A stretch of 64,000 nucleotides of DNA, taken from positions 1-64,000 of the forward strand of contig CALMYO010000018.1 in NCBI GenBank assembly GCA_937873685.1, given 5' to 3'. A program made the position numbers and the translations under genes. Every line of letters begins with the position of its first letter. Position 1 is the first letter of the stretch. This stretch comes from an uncultured Paracoccaceae bacterium. Lineage in GTDB: Bacteria > Pseudomonadota > Alphaproteobacteria > Rhizobiales > Rhizobiaceae. Positions 39,822 to 48,558 of the stretch are shown here, piece after piece. The notes beneath the pieces are model-generated. The model ran no database searches and was not told the DNA's origin. It was given only the letters and a program-made list of their open reading frames with translations.

Positions 39822-40949
39822 ATGATCTTCGTCAGCCGCACGGGTGATGGCGCGGAAATCCGCTGGCGCGACGAGAAGCGCTGGCTCTGGCTGCTGTCAG
39901 TCGCCTCGCCAACGGTGCCGGCCATCGGCGCGTTGTTAGCGGTCTGGCGCGCCGAGCCGCTCTGGGCGCTTCTGCCGGTCGTGGTCTATTACGTCTTCAT
40001 CCCGCTGCTGGACACGCTCGTCGGCGAGGATCCGGCCAATCCGCCGGAGGCGGTGGTTGAGCAACTGTCGGCGGATGGCTGGTATCGTGGACTGCTTTAT
40101 GCCGCTGTCGGCGTTTACTGGATCACGTTCCTGATCGTGGCGATCGTCGCCGGGGCCGGCGGCCTGCCGTTCTGGGCCGTGCTGGCGCTTGCGATCGGCG
40201 GCGGCATGGGCGCCGGCGCATCGATCAATGTCGGCCACGAACTCGGCCACAAGGGCGATCGGGCCGCGCAATGGGGCGCGAAACTGTCGCTCGCCGTCAC
40301 CGGCTATGCGCATTTTTCCATCGAGCACAATCGCGGCCACCATGTGGAAGTGGCGACGCCGGGCGACGCTGCCTCGGCGCGGTTCGGCGAGAGCGTGTGG
40401 CGGTTCATGCTGCGTGAGATTCCGGGTGCGCTTCTGCGGGGCTGGCGGCTCGAGGGGGAACGGCTTGCGCGCAAGGGGCTGCCTTTCCTCCACTTGAGAA
40501 ACGACATCCTGCAAGGCTATGCGATCACCTTTGGCGTGACATGCGCGCTGACCGCCGCCTTTGGCTGGATCATGCTGCCGTTCCTTGTGCTGCACCACGC
40601 ACAGGCGTGGTTCTCGCTGACTCTGGCGAACTATGTCGAGCATTACGGCCTGCTGCGCCAGAAACTGCCGAACGGCCGCTACGAGCCGTGCACGCCGCGC
40701 CATTCCTGGAACACGAACCACATCGTCTCAAACCTGCTGCTGTTCCACCTGCAGCGCCACAGCGACCACCACGCCAACCCGCTTAGACCCTACCAGGCGC
40801 TGCGCAATTTCGATGAACTGCCACGCCTGCCGTCCGGCTATCCCGGCTCGTTTCTGCTCGCTGTCGTGCCGCCGCTGTGGTTCGCCGTGATGGATCCAAA
40901 GGTGCTCGCCTGGGCGGGTGGGGACATGGCAAGGGTGAACAGGGGGTGA
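39822..40949 (+). CDS. alkB: AlkB-type alkane 1-monooxygenase
   Basis: A 375-residue integral membrane di-iron hydroxylase. Six hydrophobic segments are visible. The family's histidine boxes are present: HELGHK (139-144), EHNRGHH (168-174) and LQRHSDHH (310-317), plus NYVEHYG (270-276). AlkB uses a rubredoxin to hydroxylate the end carbon of n-alkanes or related chains. No rubredoxin or rubredoxin reductase gene is next to it, so electron partners must be elsewhere. The ATG at 39822 has GGGAGGC upstream. It could act on another hydrocarbon substrate. Confidence 0.88.
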   Translation: MIFVSRTGDGAEIRWRDEKRWLWLLSVASPTVPAIGALLAVWRAEPLWALLPVVVYYVFIPLLDTLVGEDPANPPEAVVEQLSADGWYRGLLYAAVGVYWITFLIVAIVAGAGGLPFWAVLALAIGGGMGAGASINVGHELGHKGDRAAQWGAKLSLAVTGYAHFSIEHNRGHHVEVATPGDAASARFGESVWRFMLREIPGALLRGWRLEGERLARKGLPFLHLRNDILQGYAITFGVTCALTAAFGWIMLPFLVLHHAQAWFSLTLANYVEHYGLLRQKLPNGRYEPCTPRHSWNTNHIVSNLLLFHLQRHSDHHANPLRPYQALRNFDELPRLPSGYPGSFLLAVVPPLWFAVMDPKVLAWAGGDMARVNRG

Positions 40950-40954
40950 GGGGA

Positions 40955-41116
40955 ATGCAGGAAATCACCGAGAACGCGAAAACGGATGATCATAGCGCCA
41001 AAGTGGCTTTTCGCCGGCTCAAGCGTGACCTTCAACGCGCTTTCACCGAGCCGGATACCGCGTTTGAAACGGTGACTTTGAAGGACATCATAGCCCGCAA
41101 TCCACCGCGGGCCTGA
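40955..41116 (+). CDS. Small protein of unknown function (53 aa)
   Basis: A short frame from ATG 40955, starting MQEITENAKTDDHSAKVAFR and ending with LKDIIARNPPRA, begins five bases after the alkB stop with a ribosome site (GAGGGG). It is charged with one likely helix (RRLKRDLQRAFTEPDTAF). No family is recognised and no membrane segment is seen. It may be expressed with alkB. Confidence 0.5.
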   Translation: MQEITENAKTDDHSAKVAFRRLKRDLQRAFTEPDTAFETVTLKDIIARNPPRA

Positions 41117-41137
41117 AACGCCTCGCCGATCGTTCGA

Positions 41138-42265
41138 TCACCGCACGATCGTCAACCGCTCTGCCGCGCGGGTGATCGCCGTATACAGCCACCTTGCGCG
41201 AGTTTCGCGAAACGCGAAGCTCTCATCGAACAGCACCACCTCGTCCCATTGCGAACCCTGCGCCTTGTGCACGGTCAGAGCATAGCCGTAATCGAAATCG
41301 TCGTAGCGCTTCTTCGTTTGCCAGGGGATTTCCTCTTCCGGGTTCTCGAAGGCCGCCTTGAGCAGCTTCACCTTTGCCATGCCGCGTTCGGCGTCGCCTT
41401 CCTCCGGTGAGACCAGCAAAGTGATGCCGGGCTTCACCTTCTCGCGCGCCGCGCTCATCACCTTCCACAGCGAGCCGTTCAACAGGCCCTTGGCGGCGTC
41501 GTTCCTCAGGCACACCATCTTGTCGCCGGCCATCGGCGTGACGGTCGTAAAACCCTTCAACTCGCGCAAGCGCATGTTGTAGCGCCGCCGCGTGCGGTTG
41601 GCGCCGACCAGCACCTGATCGGCGCCGAGCACGAGGTCCTGCGTGACGTCGTGCTTGGAGATGATCTGCGTCGTGCCGTAATCGCCATACATGATCTCGC
41701 GGCCCTCGCGCACATCCATGGCCAGCCGCACGATCGGATTGTCGCGCGCCTGGCGGTGCACCTCGGTCAGCAGGAAATCCGGCTCTGCGTCGGTGAAGAA
41801 GCCGCCGCCCGAGACCGGCGGCAGCTGGCCGGGGTCGCCTAGCACCAGGATCGGCGTGCCGAAGCACATCAGGTCGCGGCCGAGCGCCTCGTCGATCATC
41901 GAGCATTCGTCGACGATCACCAGCTTGGCGCGGGCGATTTCCGACTGGCGGTTGGGCGGAAAAGGCGGCGGTATCTGCGTCCTGCCGGGCCGGTCATCGG
42001 CCACCGCCTCCTCGCCGCGCGGGCGATAGATCAGCGAATGGATGGTGCGGGCGTTCGTCGCGCCGCGGGCACGCATCACCTGCGCGGCCTTGCCGGTGAA
42101 GGCGCAGAACTGCACCTCGCCCTTGACCTCATTGGCGAAATGGCGGGCCAGCGTCGTCTTGCCGGTTCCGGCATAGCCGAACAGGCGAAAAAGTTGCTTG
42201 CCGCCTTGTTTCAGCCAGCGATTGACCGCGACAAGCGCCGCATCCTGTTCGGGCGAGAAATCCAT
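41138..42265 (-). CDS. RecD-like ATP-dependent DNA helicase
   Basis: A 375-residue superfamily 1 helicase close to RecD and TraA helicase domains. Motif I GYAGTGKTTLARHF (about 30-43), motif II VIVDECSMIDEALGRDL, motif III LVLGDPGQLPPVSGGG, and the C-terminal motifs DYGYALTVHKAQGSQWDEVV and WLYTAITRAAERLTIV are present. It is short for RecD2 and lacks the N-terminal extension of RecD2 helicases. Stand-alone copies are common in rhizobia; the role is DNA repair or recombination by inference. Confidence 0.87.
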   Translation of the reverse strand: MDFSPEQDAALVAVNRWLKQGGKQLFRLFGYAGTGKTTLARHFANEVKGEVQFCAFTGKAAQVMRARGATNARTIHSLIYRPRGEEAVADDRPGRTQIPPPFPPNRQSEIARAKLVIVDECSMIDEALGRDLMCFGTPILVLGDPGQLPPVSGGGFFTDAEPDFLLTEVHRQARDNPIVRLAMDVREGREIMYGDYGTTQIISKHDVTQDLVLGADQVLVGANRTRRRYNMRLRELKGFTTVTPMAGDKMVCLRNDAAKGLLNGSLWKVMSAAREKVKPGITLLVSPEEGDAERGMAKVKLLKAAFENPEEEIPWQTKKRYDDFDYGYALTVHKAQGSQWDEVVLFDESFAFRETRARWLYTAITRAAERLTIVR

Positions 42266-42360
42266 CGATCCCGGTTAGCGGATTCGCGGGCTTCGCGAAA
42301 GCGGCGGGACGACCCCTTGCCGCATTGCTGTTTGCCTGCATCGGCGCTATCTGCAGGCTC

Positions 42361-42519
42361 ATGAAACGAAACGTGCGCCCTGCAAACCAACTGGCGCTGC
42401 TCGCGCTCGGCGGGTTGTTGCTTGCCGTGGCCACCGGGGTGGCTTTCGCCGGTTGGCTGGACAAGGGCGCGGCGATGTTCCTCGCGCTCGCGGAAGCCGG
42501 CTTGTCCTGGTGCCTGTGA
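42361..42519 (+). CDS. Small membrane protein of unknown function (52 aa)
   Basis: A 52-residue protein: MKRNVRPANQ, then a membrane segment (about 11-30, LALLALGGLLLAVATGVAF), then GWLDKGAAMFLALAEAGL ending SWCL. It is 46 bases before the Sco1-like gene on the same strand, so the two may be one transcript. No family is named with certainty. The C-terminal cysteine near the end is of interest next to a copper chaperone. Confidence 0.6.
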   Translation: MKRNVRPANQLALLALGGLLLAVATGVAFAGWLDKGAAMFLALAEAGLSWCL

Positions 42520-42565
42520 GCATCCAGGGAAAACAACCGCAAACGCAGTCGCACCAGAAAACGGG

Positions 42566-43138
42566 ATGACCATGCGCCCCATTCTTTATGCCCTGCTGGC
42601 CGTCGTGCTCATCGGCGCGGGCTGGGTCGGCTTCAGCGTCTATCGCGGCAGCCAGAACGCTGCCTTTGGCGATCCGTTCGCGCTGGTCGATCACAACGGC
42701 AAGGAGATCACGCAAGCCGATTTCCGCGCCCAGCCAAGCGCCGTGTTCTTCGGCTTCACCCATTGCCCGGAGGTATGCCCGACCACGCTGTTCGAACTCT
42801 CCGGCCTGCTGAAGGAACTCGGCGACGACGGAAAGAACCTGCGCGTCTTCTTTGTTTCGGTCGATCCCGAGCGCGACACGCCGCAGGTGCTCGGCCAATA
42901 CGTCACTTCGGTTTCGGATCGCATCACGGGCGTGACGGGACCGCTCGAAGATGTGGAAAAGATGCTGAAAAGCTACAAGGTCTACTGGCGCAAGCAGCCG
43001 ACCGAGGACGGTTACACCATGGATCACACCGCCTCGATCTACCTGCTGTCGAAAGGCGGCGGGTTCGAAGGCACGATCGCCTATCAGGAAAACCACGACA
43101 CGGCGCTGCAGAAACTGCGCCGGCTGGCGAACGGTTGA
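42566..43138 (+). CDS. Sco1/SenC copper chaperone
   Basis: A 190-residue membrane-anchored thioredoxin-fold protein that delivers copper to the CuA site of cytochrome c oxidase or acts as a thiol-disulfide partner. One N-terminal membrane segment (about 5-24) is followed by the copper-binding C67-x3-C71 in GFTHCPEVCPTTLF and H154 in TMDHTASIYL, the family's three ligands. The start is ATG 42566; ATG 42572 is also possible. No oxidase gene is adjacent. Confidence 0.9.
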   Translation: MTMRPILYALLAVVLIGAGWVGFSVYRGSQNAAFGDPFALVDHNGKEITQADFRAQPSAVFFGFTHCPEVCPTTLFELSGLLKELGDDGKNLRVFFVSVDPERDTPQVLGQYVTSVSDRITGVTGPLEDVEKMLKSYKVYWRKQPTEDGYTMDHTASIYLLSKGGGFEGTIAYQENHDTALQKLRRLANG

Positions 43139-43193
43139 CATTGCCGCCCCGGTGGGCCAACGGCCGGCTTCCCGCCAGGATCGCAGTGCCGCA

Positions 43194-44090
43194 ATGACCC
43201 AGACCCGCCTTCATGTGCTCCTTCCCAAGCCGCAGGCCGAGGCGTTGTTCGCCGAAATCGACCGCGCCTTCGAGGAGGACGGCCTGCCGCTCTCCTGCAT
43301 CGAGACGGTGGACGGTTCGGACATGTTCGAGGTCTCGGCCTATGTGGACGGGGAACCGCTGGTGGCGCGGGCGAGGTTCGAAGCGGCGCTTGCAGAACTC
43401 GGCCTCGAAGCGGACATCGCCGAGGAGAAACTGCCCGACATCGACTGGGTGGCGAAATCGCTCGAAGACCTGCCGCCGGTGCGGGTCGGCCGGTTCGTCG
43501 TGCATGGCGCGCATGATCGCGACGCCGTGCGGGCTAGCGATATCGGCATCGAAATCGAGGCGGCGCAGGCTTTCGGCACAGGCCATCACGGCACCACGGC
43601 CGGCTGCCTCGACATGCTGGCGCGCATCTGCCGGGTGCGCCGGCCGCGCTCCGCGCTCGATCTCGGCGCCGGCAGCGCCGTGCTGGCGATCGGGCTTGCC
43701 AAGGCGGCGCGCGTGCCGGTGCTGGCGACCGACATCGACCCGCTGGCGGTTGATGTGGCGCGCGGCAATGTTGCCGCAAACCGCGTATCGTCACTCGTGG
43801 AGGTGATCGTCGCCGCCGGGTTCGATCACCCGGCGCTACGCGGCGTCGACCGGTTCGACCTGATCGTCGCCAACATCCTCGCCGGGCCGCTGATGCGCCT
43901 TGCGCCGATGTTCGCCCGCAAGCTGGAGCGCGGTGGCGAACTCGTGCTGAGCGGCATCCTCGCCACGCAGCGCGCTTCCGTGCTGGCCGCGATCCGCAAC
44001 CAGGGTCTGGTACACCGGCAAACGCTGCGACGCGGCGCTTGGGTCACCTTGCGGCTTGGTTTCGGGCCGGCGACGCGCCGGGCGCGGTGA
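43194..44090 (+). CDS. prmA: Ribosomal protein L11 methyltransferase
   Basis: A 298-residue SAM-dependent methyltransferase that modifies ribosomal protein L11 at several lysines and the N-terminus. The N-terminal substrate domain (about 1-100) leads to the methyltransferase domain with AFGTGHHGTTAGCLD, the SAM loop ALDLGAGSAVLAIGLAKA, and DLIVANILAGPLMRLAP, the catalytic NILA. The ATG at 43194 fits the family start. It follows the Sco1 gene by 55 bases. Confidence 0.92.
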   Translation: MTQTRLHVLLPKPQAEALFAEIDRAFEEDGLPLSCIETVDGSDMFEVSAYVDGEPLVARARFEAALAELGLEADIAEEKLPDIDWVAKSLEDLPPVRVGRFVVHGAHDRDAVRASDIGIEIEAAQAFGTGHHGTTAGCLDMLARICRVRRPRSALDLGAGSAVLAIGLAKAARVPVLATDIDPLAVDVARGNVAANRVSSLVEVIVAAGFDHPALRGVDRFDLIVANILAGPLMRLAPMFARKLERGGELVLSGILATQRASVLAAIRNQGLVHRQTLRRGAWVTLRLGFGPATRRAR

Positions 44091-44155
44091 CACGCCGCCG
44101 GTCTGTTCTGCGCAGGAGGACCGGCCGTTTTTCCCGGTCGGTTGCCGCGCAATTG

Positions 44156-44338
44156 TCAGAACGGATAGCTGCCGGTCGGGCGGCGCTTCAGTTGTTCGCG
44201 GCTGTAGCCATAGGACGTCAGCGTTTCATCGTCCAGCGCCAGCAGGGCGCTGTTGACGTATGCCTGCGCCTGACGGCTGCGGGCTTCTATGATTGCCGAA
44301 AACGCCGCGCGCAGCATGGAAGGTCTTTCGTGGGCCAT
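44156..44338 (-). CDS. DUF1127-family small protein
   Basis: A 60-residue protein ending in the DUF1127 motif ALDDETLTSYGYSREQLKRR. It begins MAHERPSMLRAAFSAIIEAR. The ATG at 44338 has AAGGAG eight bases upstream; ATG 44344 is also possible. DUF1127 proteins are small RNA-binding or regulatory proteins in Agrobacterium and Rhodobacter, affecting metabolism and small-RNA turnover; a role here is inferred. It is divergent from pepP. Confidence 0.8.
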   Translation of the reverse strand: MAHERPSMLRAAFSAIIEARSRQAQAYVNSALLALDDETLTSYGYSREQLKRRPTGSYPF

Positions 44339-44571
44339 GGCCATCACTCCTTGATCCTTGGCGGTCTCGCCGCCACGCCACAAAGATAGCCATTCAAATC
44401 GGTTCAGGCAGGCCTTTGCCGGCATGGCAGCCATGTTTATTTCGCAAGTGCGAAATGAATGCCGCGTTGCAAAATGTTTACGAATCGCCGGAAACGGTTG
44501 AAGTCTCGGATCGACGTTGCGTGGCCGGGGCGGCGCAGATAGGGTCCGGTTCGATCCAAGCGGGGCGTGCC

Positions 44572-46392
44572 ATGTTCCAGTCGTTCGAGGTGAAAAGCAA
44601 TCCGGCCGACGGGCCGAAGCGGGTGGCGGCATTGCGCGCGACCTTCGAAACACTCGGCGTCGACGGCGTTCTTGTCCCGCGTGCCGACGAACACCAGGGC
44701 GAATACGTGCCGCCGAGCGCCGCGCGGCTGGCCTGGCTTACGGGGTTCACCGGTTCGGCCGGATCGGCGCTTGTCTTGCGCGAGCGCGCGTTGTTGTTCG
44801 TCGACGGACGCTACACGGTCCAGGGCCGGGCGCAGGCAGACAAGGCGACATTCGACATCGTCAATTCAGTCGAGACATCGCCGGCGAAATGGCTCGGCAA
44901 GCACGGGCAGGGGCTGCGTATCGGCATCGACCCGTGGCTGCACACGATCGACGAGGTGAAGGCGCTTTGCGAAACGGCCTCGAGCGGTGGTTTCGCCGTT
45001 GTGCGGCTCGCGCAAAATGCGGTCGACGCGATCTGGCCGGATCGCCCCGCTGCGCCGCTCAAGCCGGTGCACATTCACTCGCTGCAGCGGGCGGGCAAAG
45101 CGGCGCGTGAAAAGATCGCCGACATGGCCGCCAGCCTCGCCGAGGCCAGGGCAGATGCCGCGGTGCTGACCGACCCGTCCTCGATCGCCTGGACCTTCAA
45201 CATCCGCGGCAGCGATGTGGAGCACACGCCGTTGCCGCTTTCCTTTGCGATCGTCAACCGGGAAGGCCTGCCGCACCTGTTCATCGACAAGCGCAAGCTC
45301 GGCATCAAGACCGAAGCCTACCTGACCCAGATTGCCGAATTGCGCGCGCCGGCGACGCTGGAGAAACATCTCGCCGCGCTGGCCGGCGAAGGCAAAACCG
45401 TGCTGCTCGATCCGGCGCTGGTCGCCGACAGGCTGCGCGAGATTGTCGAAGGCAATGGCGGCAAGACTGTATTGAGGCCGGACCCGGCGCGGCTGCCGCG
45501 CGCGCTCAAGAACGAGACCGAACTGGACGGCGCCCGCGCCGCGCACCGGCGCGATGGTGTGGCCATGTGCCGGTTCCTTGCCTGGCTGGAGGCACAAAAG
45601 CCGGGAACGGTCGACGAGATCGCGGCTGCGACGAAACTGGAGGAGATCCGCGTCACCACCGGCGAGGAATTCCAGATGCCTCTGAAGGAGATTTCCTTCG
45701 AGACGATCTCGGCGTCCGGGCCGAACGCGGCGCTTCCCCATTATCGCGTGTCGACGGAATCGAATCGCACGCTGCAGGCCGGCGAGGTCTACCTCGTCGA
45801 TTCCGGCGGCCAGTACGAGGATGGAACAACCGACATCACGCGAACGGTGGCGATCGGCGATGTTCCGGAGGCGGTGCGTCGGCAGTTCACCCTGGTGCTG
45901 AAGGGCATGATTGCGATCTGCACCGCCCGGTTTCCGGCAGGCACGCGCGGCATCGATCTCGACCCGTTTGCGCGCCGGGCGCTGTGGCAGGCCGGTCATG
46001 ATTTCCAGCATGGCACCGGTCATGGCGTCGGGTCGTATCTCTCGGTGCATGAGGGACCGCAATCGATCTCACGGCGCGGCATGCACGAACTGAAGCCCGG
46101 CATGATCCTCTCCGACGAACCGGGCTTCTACCAGGAAGGCAGCCACGGCATCCGCGTCGAGAACCTGATCGTGGTGACGGAGCCGATGCCGATCGAGGGC
46201 GGTACGCAGCCGATGCTCGGTTTCGAGACGCTGACGCTTTGCCCGATCGATCCGCGGATGATCGTGTCGGACCTGCTGTCACCCGACGAGCGCGCCTGGC
46301 TCGACGCCTTCCATGCGCGCGTGCGGGCAGAATTGGCGCCGCTGGTCGGCGACGAAGTGCGGGCGTGGCTGGAGGGGGTTACGGGGGAGTAG
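44572..46392 (+). CDS. pepP: Aminopeptidase P (M24 family)
   Basis: A 606-residue cytosolic metallopeptidase that removes N-terminal residues before proline. Two creatinase-like N-terminal domains (about 15-300) precede the pita-bread M24 domain. Metal ligands are visible in VDSGGQYEDGTTDITRT (two aspartates), HGTGHGVGSY (histidine), ILSDEPGFY and RVENLIVV (two glutamates). The ATG at 44572 agrees with the family. The stop codon is the first unit of a heptamer repeat array. Length is standard for the long, three-domain form. Confidence 0.93.
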   Translation: MFQSFEVKSNPADGPKRVAALRATFETLGVDGVLVPRADEHQGEYVPPSAARLAWLTGFTGSAGSALVLRERALLFVDGRYTVQGRAQADKATFDIVNSVETSPAKWLGKHGQGLRIGIDPWLHTIDEVKALCETASSGGFAVVRLAQNAVDAIWPDRPAAPLKPVHIHSLQRAGKAAREKIADMAASLAEARADAAVLTDPSSIAWTFNIRGSDVEHTPLPLSFAIVNREGLPHLFIDKRKLGIKTEAYLTQIAELRAPATLEKHLAALAGEGKTVLLDPALVADRLREIVEGNGGKTVLRPDPARLPRALKNETELDGARAAHRRDGVAMCRFLAWLEAQKPGTVDEIAAATKLEEIRVTTGEEFQMPLKEISFETISASGPNAALPHYRVSTESNRTLQAGEVYLVDSGGQYEDGTTDITRTVAIGDVPEAVRRQFTLVLKGMIAICTARFPAGTRGIDLDPFARRALWQAGHDFQHGTGHGVGSYLSVHEGPQSISRRGMHELKPGMILSDEPGFYQEGSHGIRVENLIVVTEPMPIEGGTQPMLGFETLTLCPIDPRMIVSDLLSPDERAWLDAFHARVRAELAPLVGDEVRAWLEGVTGE

Positions 46393-46518
46393 TGAGTAGC
46401 GAGTAGGGAGTAGGGAGTAGGGAGTAGGGAATAGGGAACTTTAAGCGCCGAACCCAGCATGTTAGAGAATATTCCGCTACTATTAATCGCTATTCGCTAT
46501 TCGCTACTCCCTACTCGC
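46390..46518. repeat. Inverted heptamer arrays after pepP
   Basis: From 46390 seven-base units run TAGTGAG, TAGCGAG, TAGGGAG (three times), TAGGGAA. From 46476 units of the inverse sense run CTACTAT, TAATCGC, TATTCGC, TATTCGC, TACTCCC, TACTCGC. The two sets would pair as one hairpin. They fill the whole gap between convergent pepP and azlD, a setting shared with the array after recN. The role is most likely two-way termination. Confidence 0.68.
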
Positions 46519-46520
46519 CT

Positions 46521-46817
46521 TCACCCCATCACAGCCCGCAACGCGACGATCACCGCGCCGCCGATGAAGAACATCGGCAGCATCGGCAGGCGGAGCGCAA
46601 GCAGGGCGGCGATCAGGAGGGTGAGCGTCTCTGCCGGTCCCTCGAACACTGCGGCCGGCGCCACCAGCGTGGTGAGCACCGCCGCCGGCACGGCGTTGAG
46701 GCCCGCCTCAACGCGTGGCGGCACGCGCTTGATGCGCGAAAGCACGAGGTGCCCGCCAACGCGGGTGAGATAGGTCGCCGCGGCGCCGGCGAGGATGATG
46801 GCGACGGTCTCGTTCAT
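46521..46817 (-). CDS. azlD: AzlD-family branched-chain amino acid exporter subunit
   Basis: A 98-residue membrane protein with three to four hydrophobic segments, beginning NETVAIILAGAAATYLTRVG. It is the small partner of AzlC in branched-chain amino acid export. Its ATG overlaps the azlC stop (ATGA). It converges with pepP through a heptamer array. Confidence 0.85.
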   Translation of the reverse strand: MNETVAIILAGAAATYLTRVGGHLVLSRIKRVPPRVEAGLNAVPAAVLTTLVAPAAVFEGPAETLTLLIAALLALRLPMLPMFFIGGAVIVALRAVMG

Positions 46818-47560
46818 GGCGCGGGGTTTTCCTGCGCTTCGGCGATGCTTATCGCTTCATCCGGAGTCGGCTTGCCGCCGCCGCCCAGCACCGCACCGAC
46901 CAGAACGCCGGCCAACGCGCCGATGCTGACATGCCAGGGCGAACCGATCGTGCGGTAGGCGATGACGGAGACGATTCCACTGGCCAGCACCACCGGTAGC
47001 CAGTGCGCGCGCTTGCGAAAGCCCATTACCAGCCCGAGGAAATAGATCGGGAGCAGGAAGTCGAGGCCGAGCGCCCGCGGATTTTCGATCAGCGCGCCAA
47101 ATTGCGCGCCGATCCAGGCCTCGATGATCCAAAGCACGTAGATCGGCAGCGCCATGCCCATGAACCAGGCAAACGGGATGCGGCCAGTCTCGGCCTGCCG
47201 CTTTTCGGCCTCGGCAAATTGCGGATCGACGAGGAAGAAGAACCCCACAGCCTGTTGCGCCATGCTCCAACGGGCAAAGTGCCGACCGATCACCGCCGAG
47301 TAGAGCACATGGCGGAAATTGACCGCAAAGATCGACAGCACCACGACCCAGGGTGCAATCTGCTTGCCGAACAGGTCGATGCCGACCATCTGGCTCGCGC
47401 CGGCGTAGATCGTCGCGCTCATCAGCACCGCTTCTGTAGCCGACATGCCGTTCTTGACGGCGAGCGCGCCAAACAGGATGCCGAAGGGCAGGGCGGCCAC
47501 CACGACCGTGATGCTGGAGCGCATGCCCTTCAGGAATTCGCGTTGCGTATCGGCGACCAT
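46814..47560 (-). CDS. azlC: AzlC-family branched-chain amino acid exporter
   Basis: A 248-residue inner membrane protein with about seven membrane segments. Family segments are FLKGMRSSITVVVAALPFG, MSATIYAGASQM and FAVNFRHVLYSAVIGRHFA. With AzlD it exports branched-chain amino acids, as YgaZ/YgaH does in E. coli. The ATG at 47560 has GAGGAGA upstream; the longer frame to 47695 is not supported. It is divergent from the DUF2189 gene. Confidence 0.88.
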   Translation of the reverse strand: MVADTQREFLKGMRSSITVVVAALPFGILFGALAVKNGMSATEAVLMSATIYAGASQMVGIDLFGKQIAPWVVVLSIFAVNFRHVLYSAVIGRHFARWSMAQQAVGFFFLVDPQFAEAEKRQAETGRIPFAWFMGMALPIYVLWIIEAWIGAQFGALIENPRALGLDFLLPIYFLGLVMGFRKRAHWLPVVLASGIVSVIAYRTIGSPWHVSIGALAGVLVGAVLGGGGKPTPDEAISIAEAQENPAP

Positions 47561-47745
47561 CCGGTTCTCCTCGGCCGCGGCATAGGACAGGATTGCTGAC
47601 CTGTCATGCCCGGAATTGTCTTGGTGACGCGCCATTCGGGTCTTCGAAACCGGCGTTTTGATATCGATCAAGGCAGGAATGCGACCCTGCGTCACACTGG
47701 GTGCGAGGAGAACAGGCCGCGAAGCGGCCGAAGGGAGGAGTTCAC

Positions 47746-48558
47746 ATGACCGCAGAGTCCGAAACCGCGATTGCGGCCCCGGCGAAGCGCCGACCGCATG
47801 TGCCGCAGGTGCGGCCCGTCACGTCCGCCGACATCCGCGAGGCGTTGCTTGCCGGATTGTCGGATTTCGCCCGCGCGCCGGCCTACGGGCTGTTCTTCGG
47901 CGGTATCTTCGCGCTTGGCGGGCTGGCGATCCTGATGTTCGTCAACGTAATGGGTATCCCCTGGATGGTCTATCCGGTGGCGATCGGCTTTCCGCTGATC
48001 GGCCCGTTTGCCGCCGCCGGCCTGTATGAGGTGTCACGGCGACTCCAGACCGGACGACCTCTGGTGTTTGGCGAGGTGTTGTCGTTCGTGTGGCGTCAGC
48101 GAACGCGCGAATTCGCCTGGATGGCCTTCGTGGTGCTGTTCGCCTTCTGGGTCTGGGTCTACCAGGTCCGCCTGCTTCTGGCGATCTTCCTCGGCTTCAA
48201 GTCGTTCTCGACGCTTCCCGCCTTCATCAACGTGGTGACGACGACGCCGGAGGGGCTTCTGTTCCTCGCCGTCGGCCATGTGGTGGGCGCGTTTCTGGCG
48301 CTGACGCTGTTTTCCATCACTGTAGTCTCCGTGCCGCTGCTGCTGGAACGCAATGTCGATTTCGTCACTGCGATGATCACTTCCGTGAAGGCGGTGATCA
48401 CCAGCCCGGTGCCGATGCTGGGTTGGGGGGTGATCGTGACGCTGTCGGTGATCGCCGGCATCATCCCGTTCTTTCTCGGGCTGGTGGTGGTGTTGCCGGT
48501 ACTCGGCCACACGACCTGGCACCTGTATACAAAACTGGTTGCGCCTTACGCCGAATGA
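47746..48558 (+). CDS. DUF2189 membrane protein
   Basis: A 270-residue integral membrane protein of the DUF2189 family, with about six membrane segments. The typical opening is VTSADIREALLAGLSDFARA then GLFFGGIFALGGL. No function is known for the family. A strong ribosome site (GGGAGGAG) precedes the ATG at 47746. It ends tail to tail with sqdC, with a 13-base overlap. It is likely unrelated to sulfolipid synthesis. Confidence 0.8.
   Translation: MTAESETAIAAPAKRRPHVPQVRPVTSADIREALLAGLSDFARAPAYGLFFGGIFALGGLAILMFVNVMGIPWMVYPVAIGFPLIGPFAAAGLYEVSRRLQTGRPLVFGEVLSFVWRQRTREFAWMAFVVLFAFWVWVYQVRLLLAIFLGFKSFSTLPAFINVVTTTPEGLLFLAVGHVVGAFLALTLFSITVVSVPLLLERNVDFVTAMITSVKAVITSPVPMLGWGVIVTLSVIAGIIPFFLGLVVVLPVLGHTTWHLYTKLVAPYAE

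Noticed and set aside
46390-46518. CRISPR array
   Set aside because: Units are seven bases without spacers and no cas genes are present; it is a heptamer repeat.
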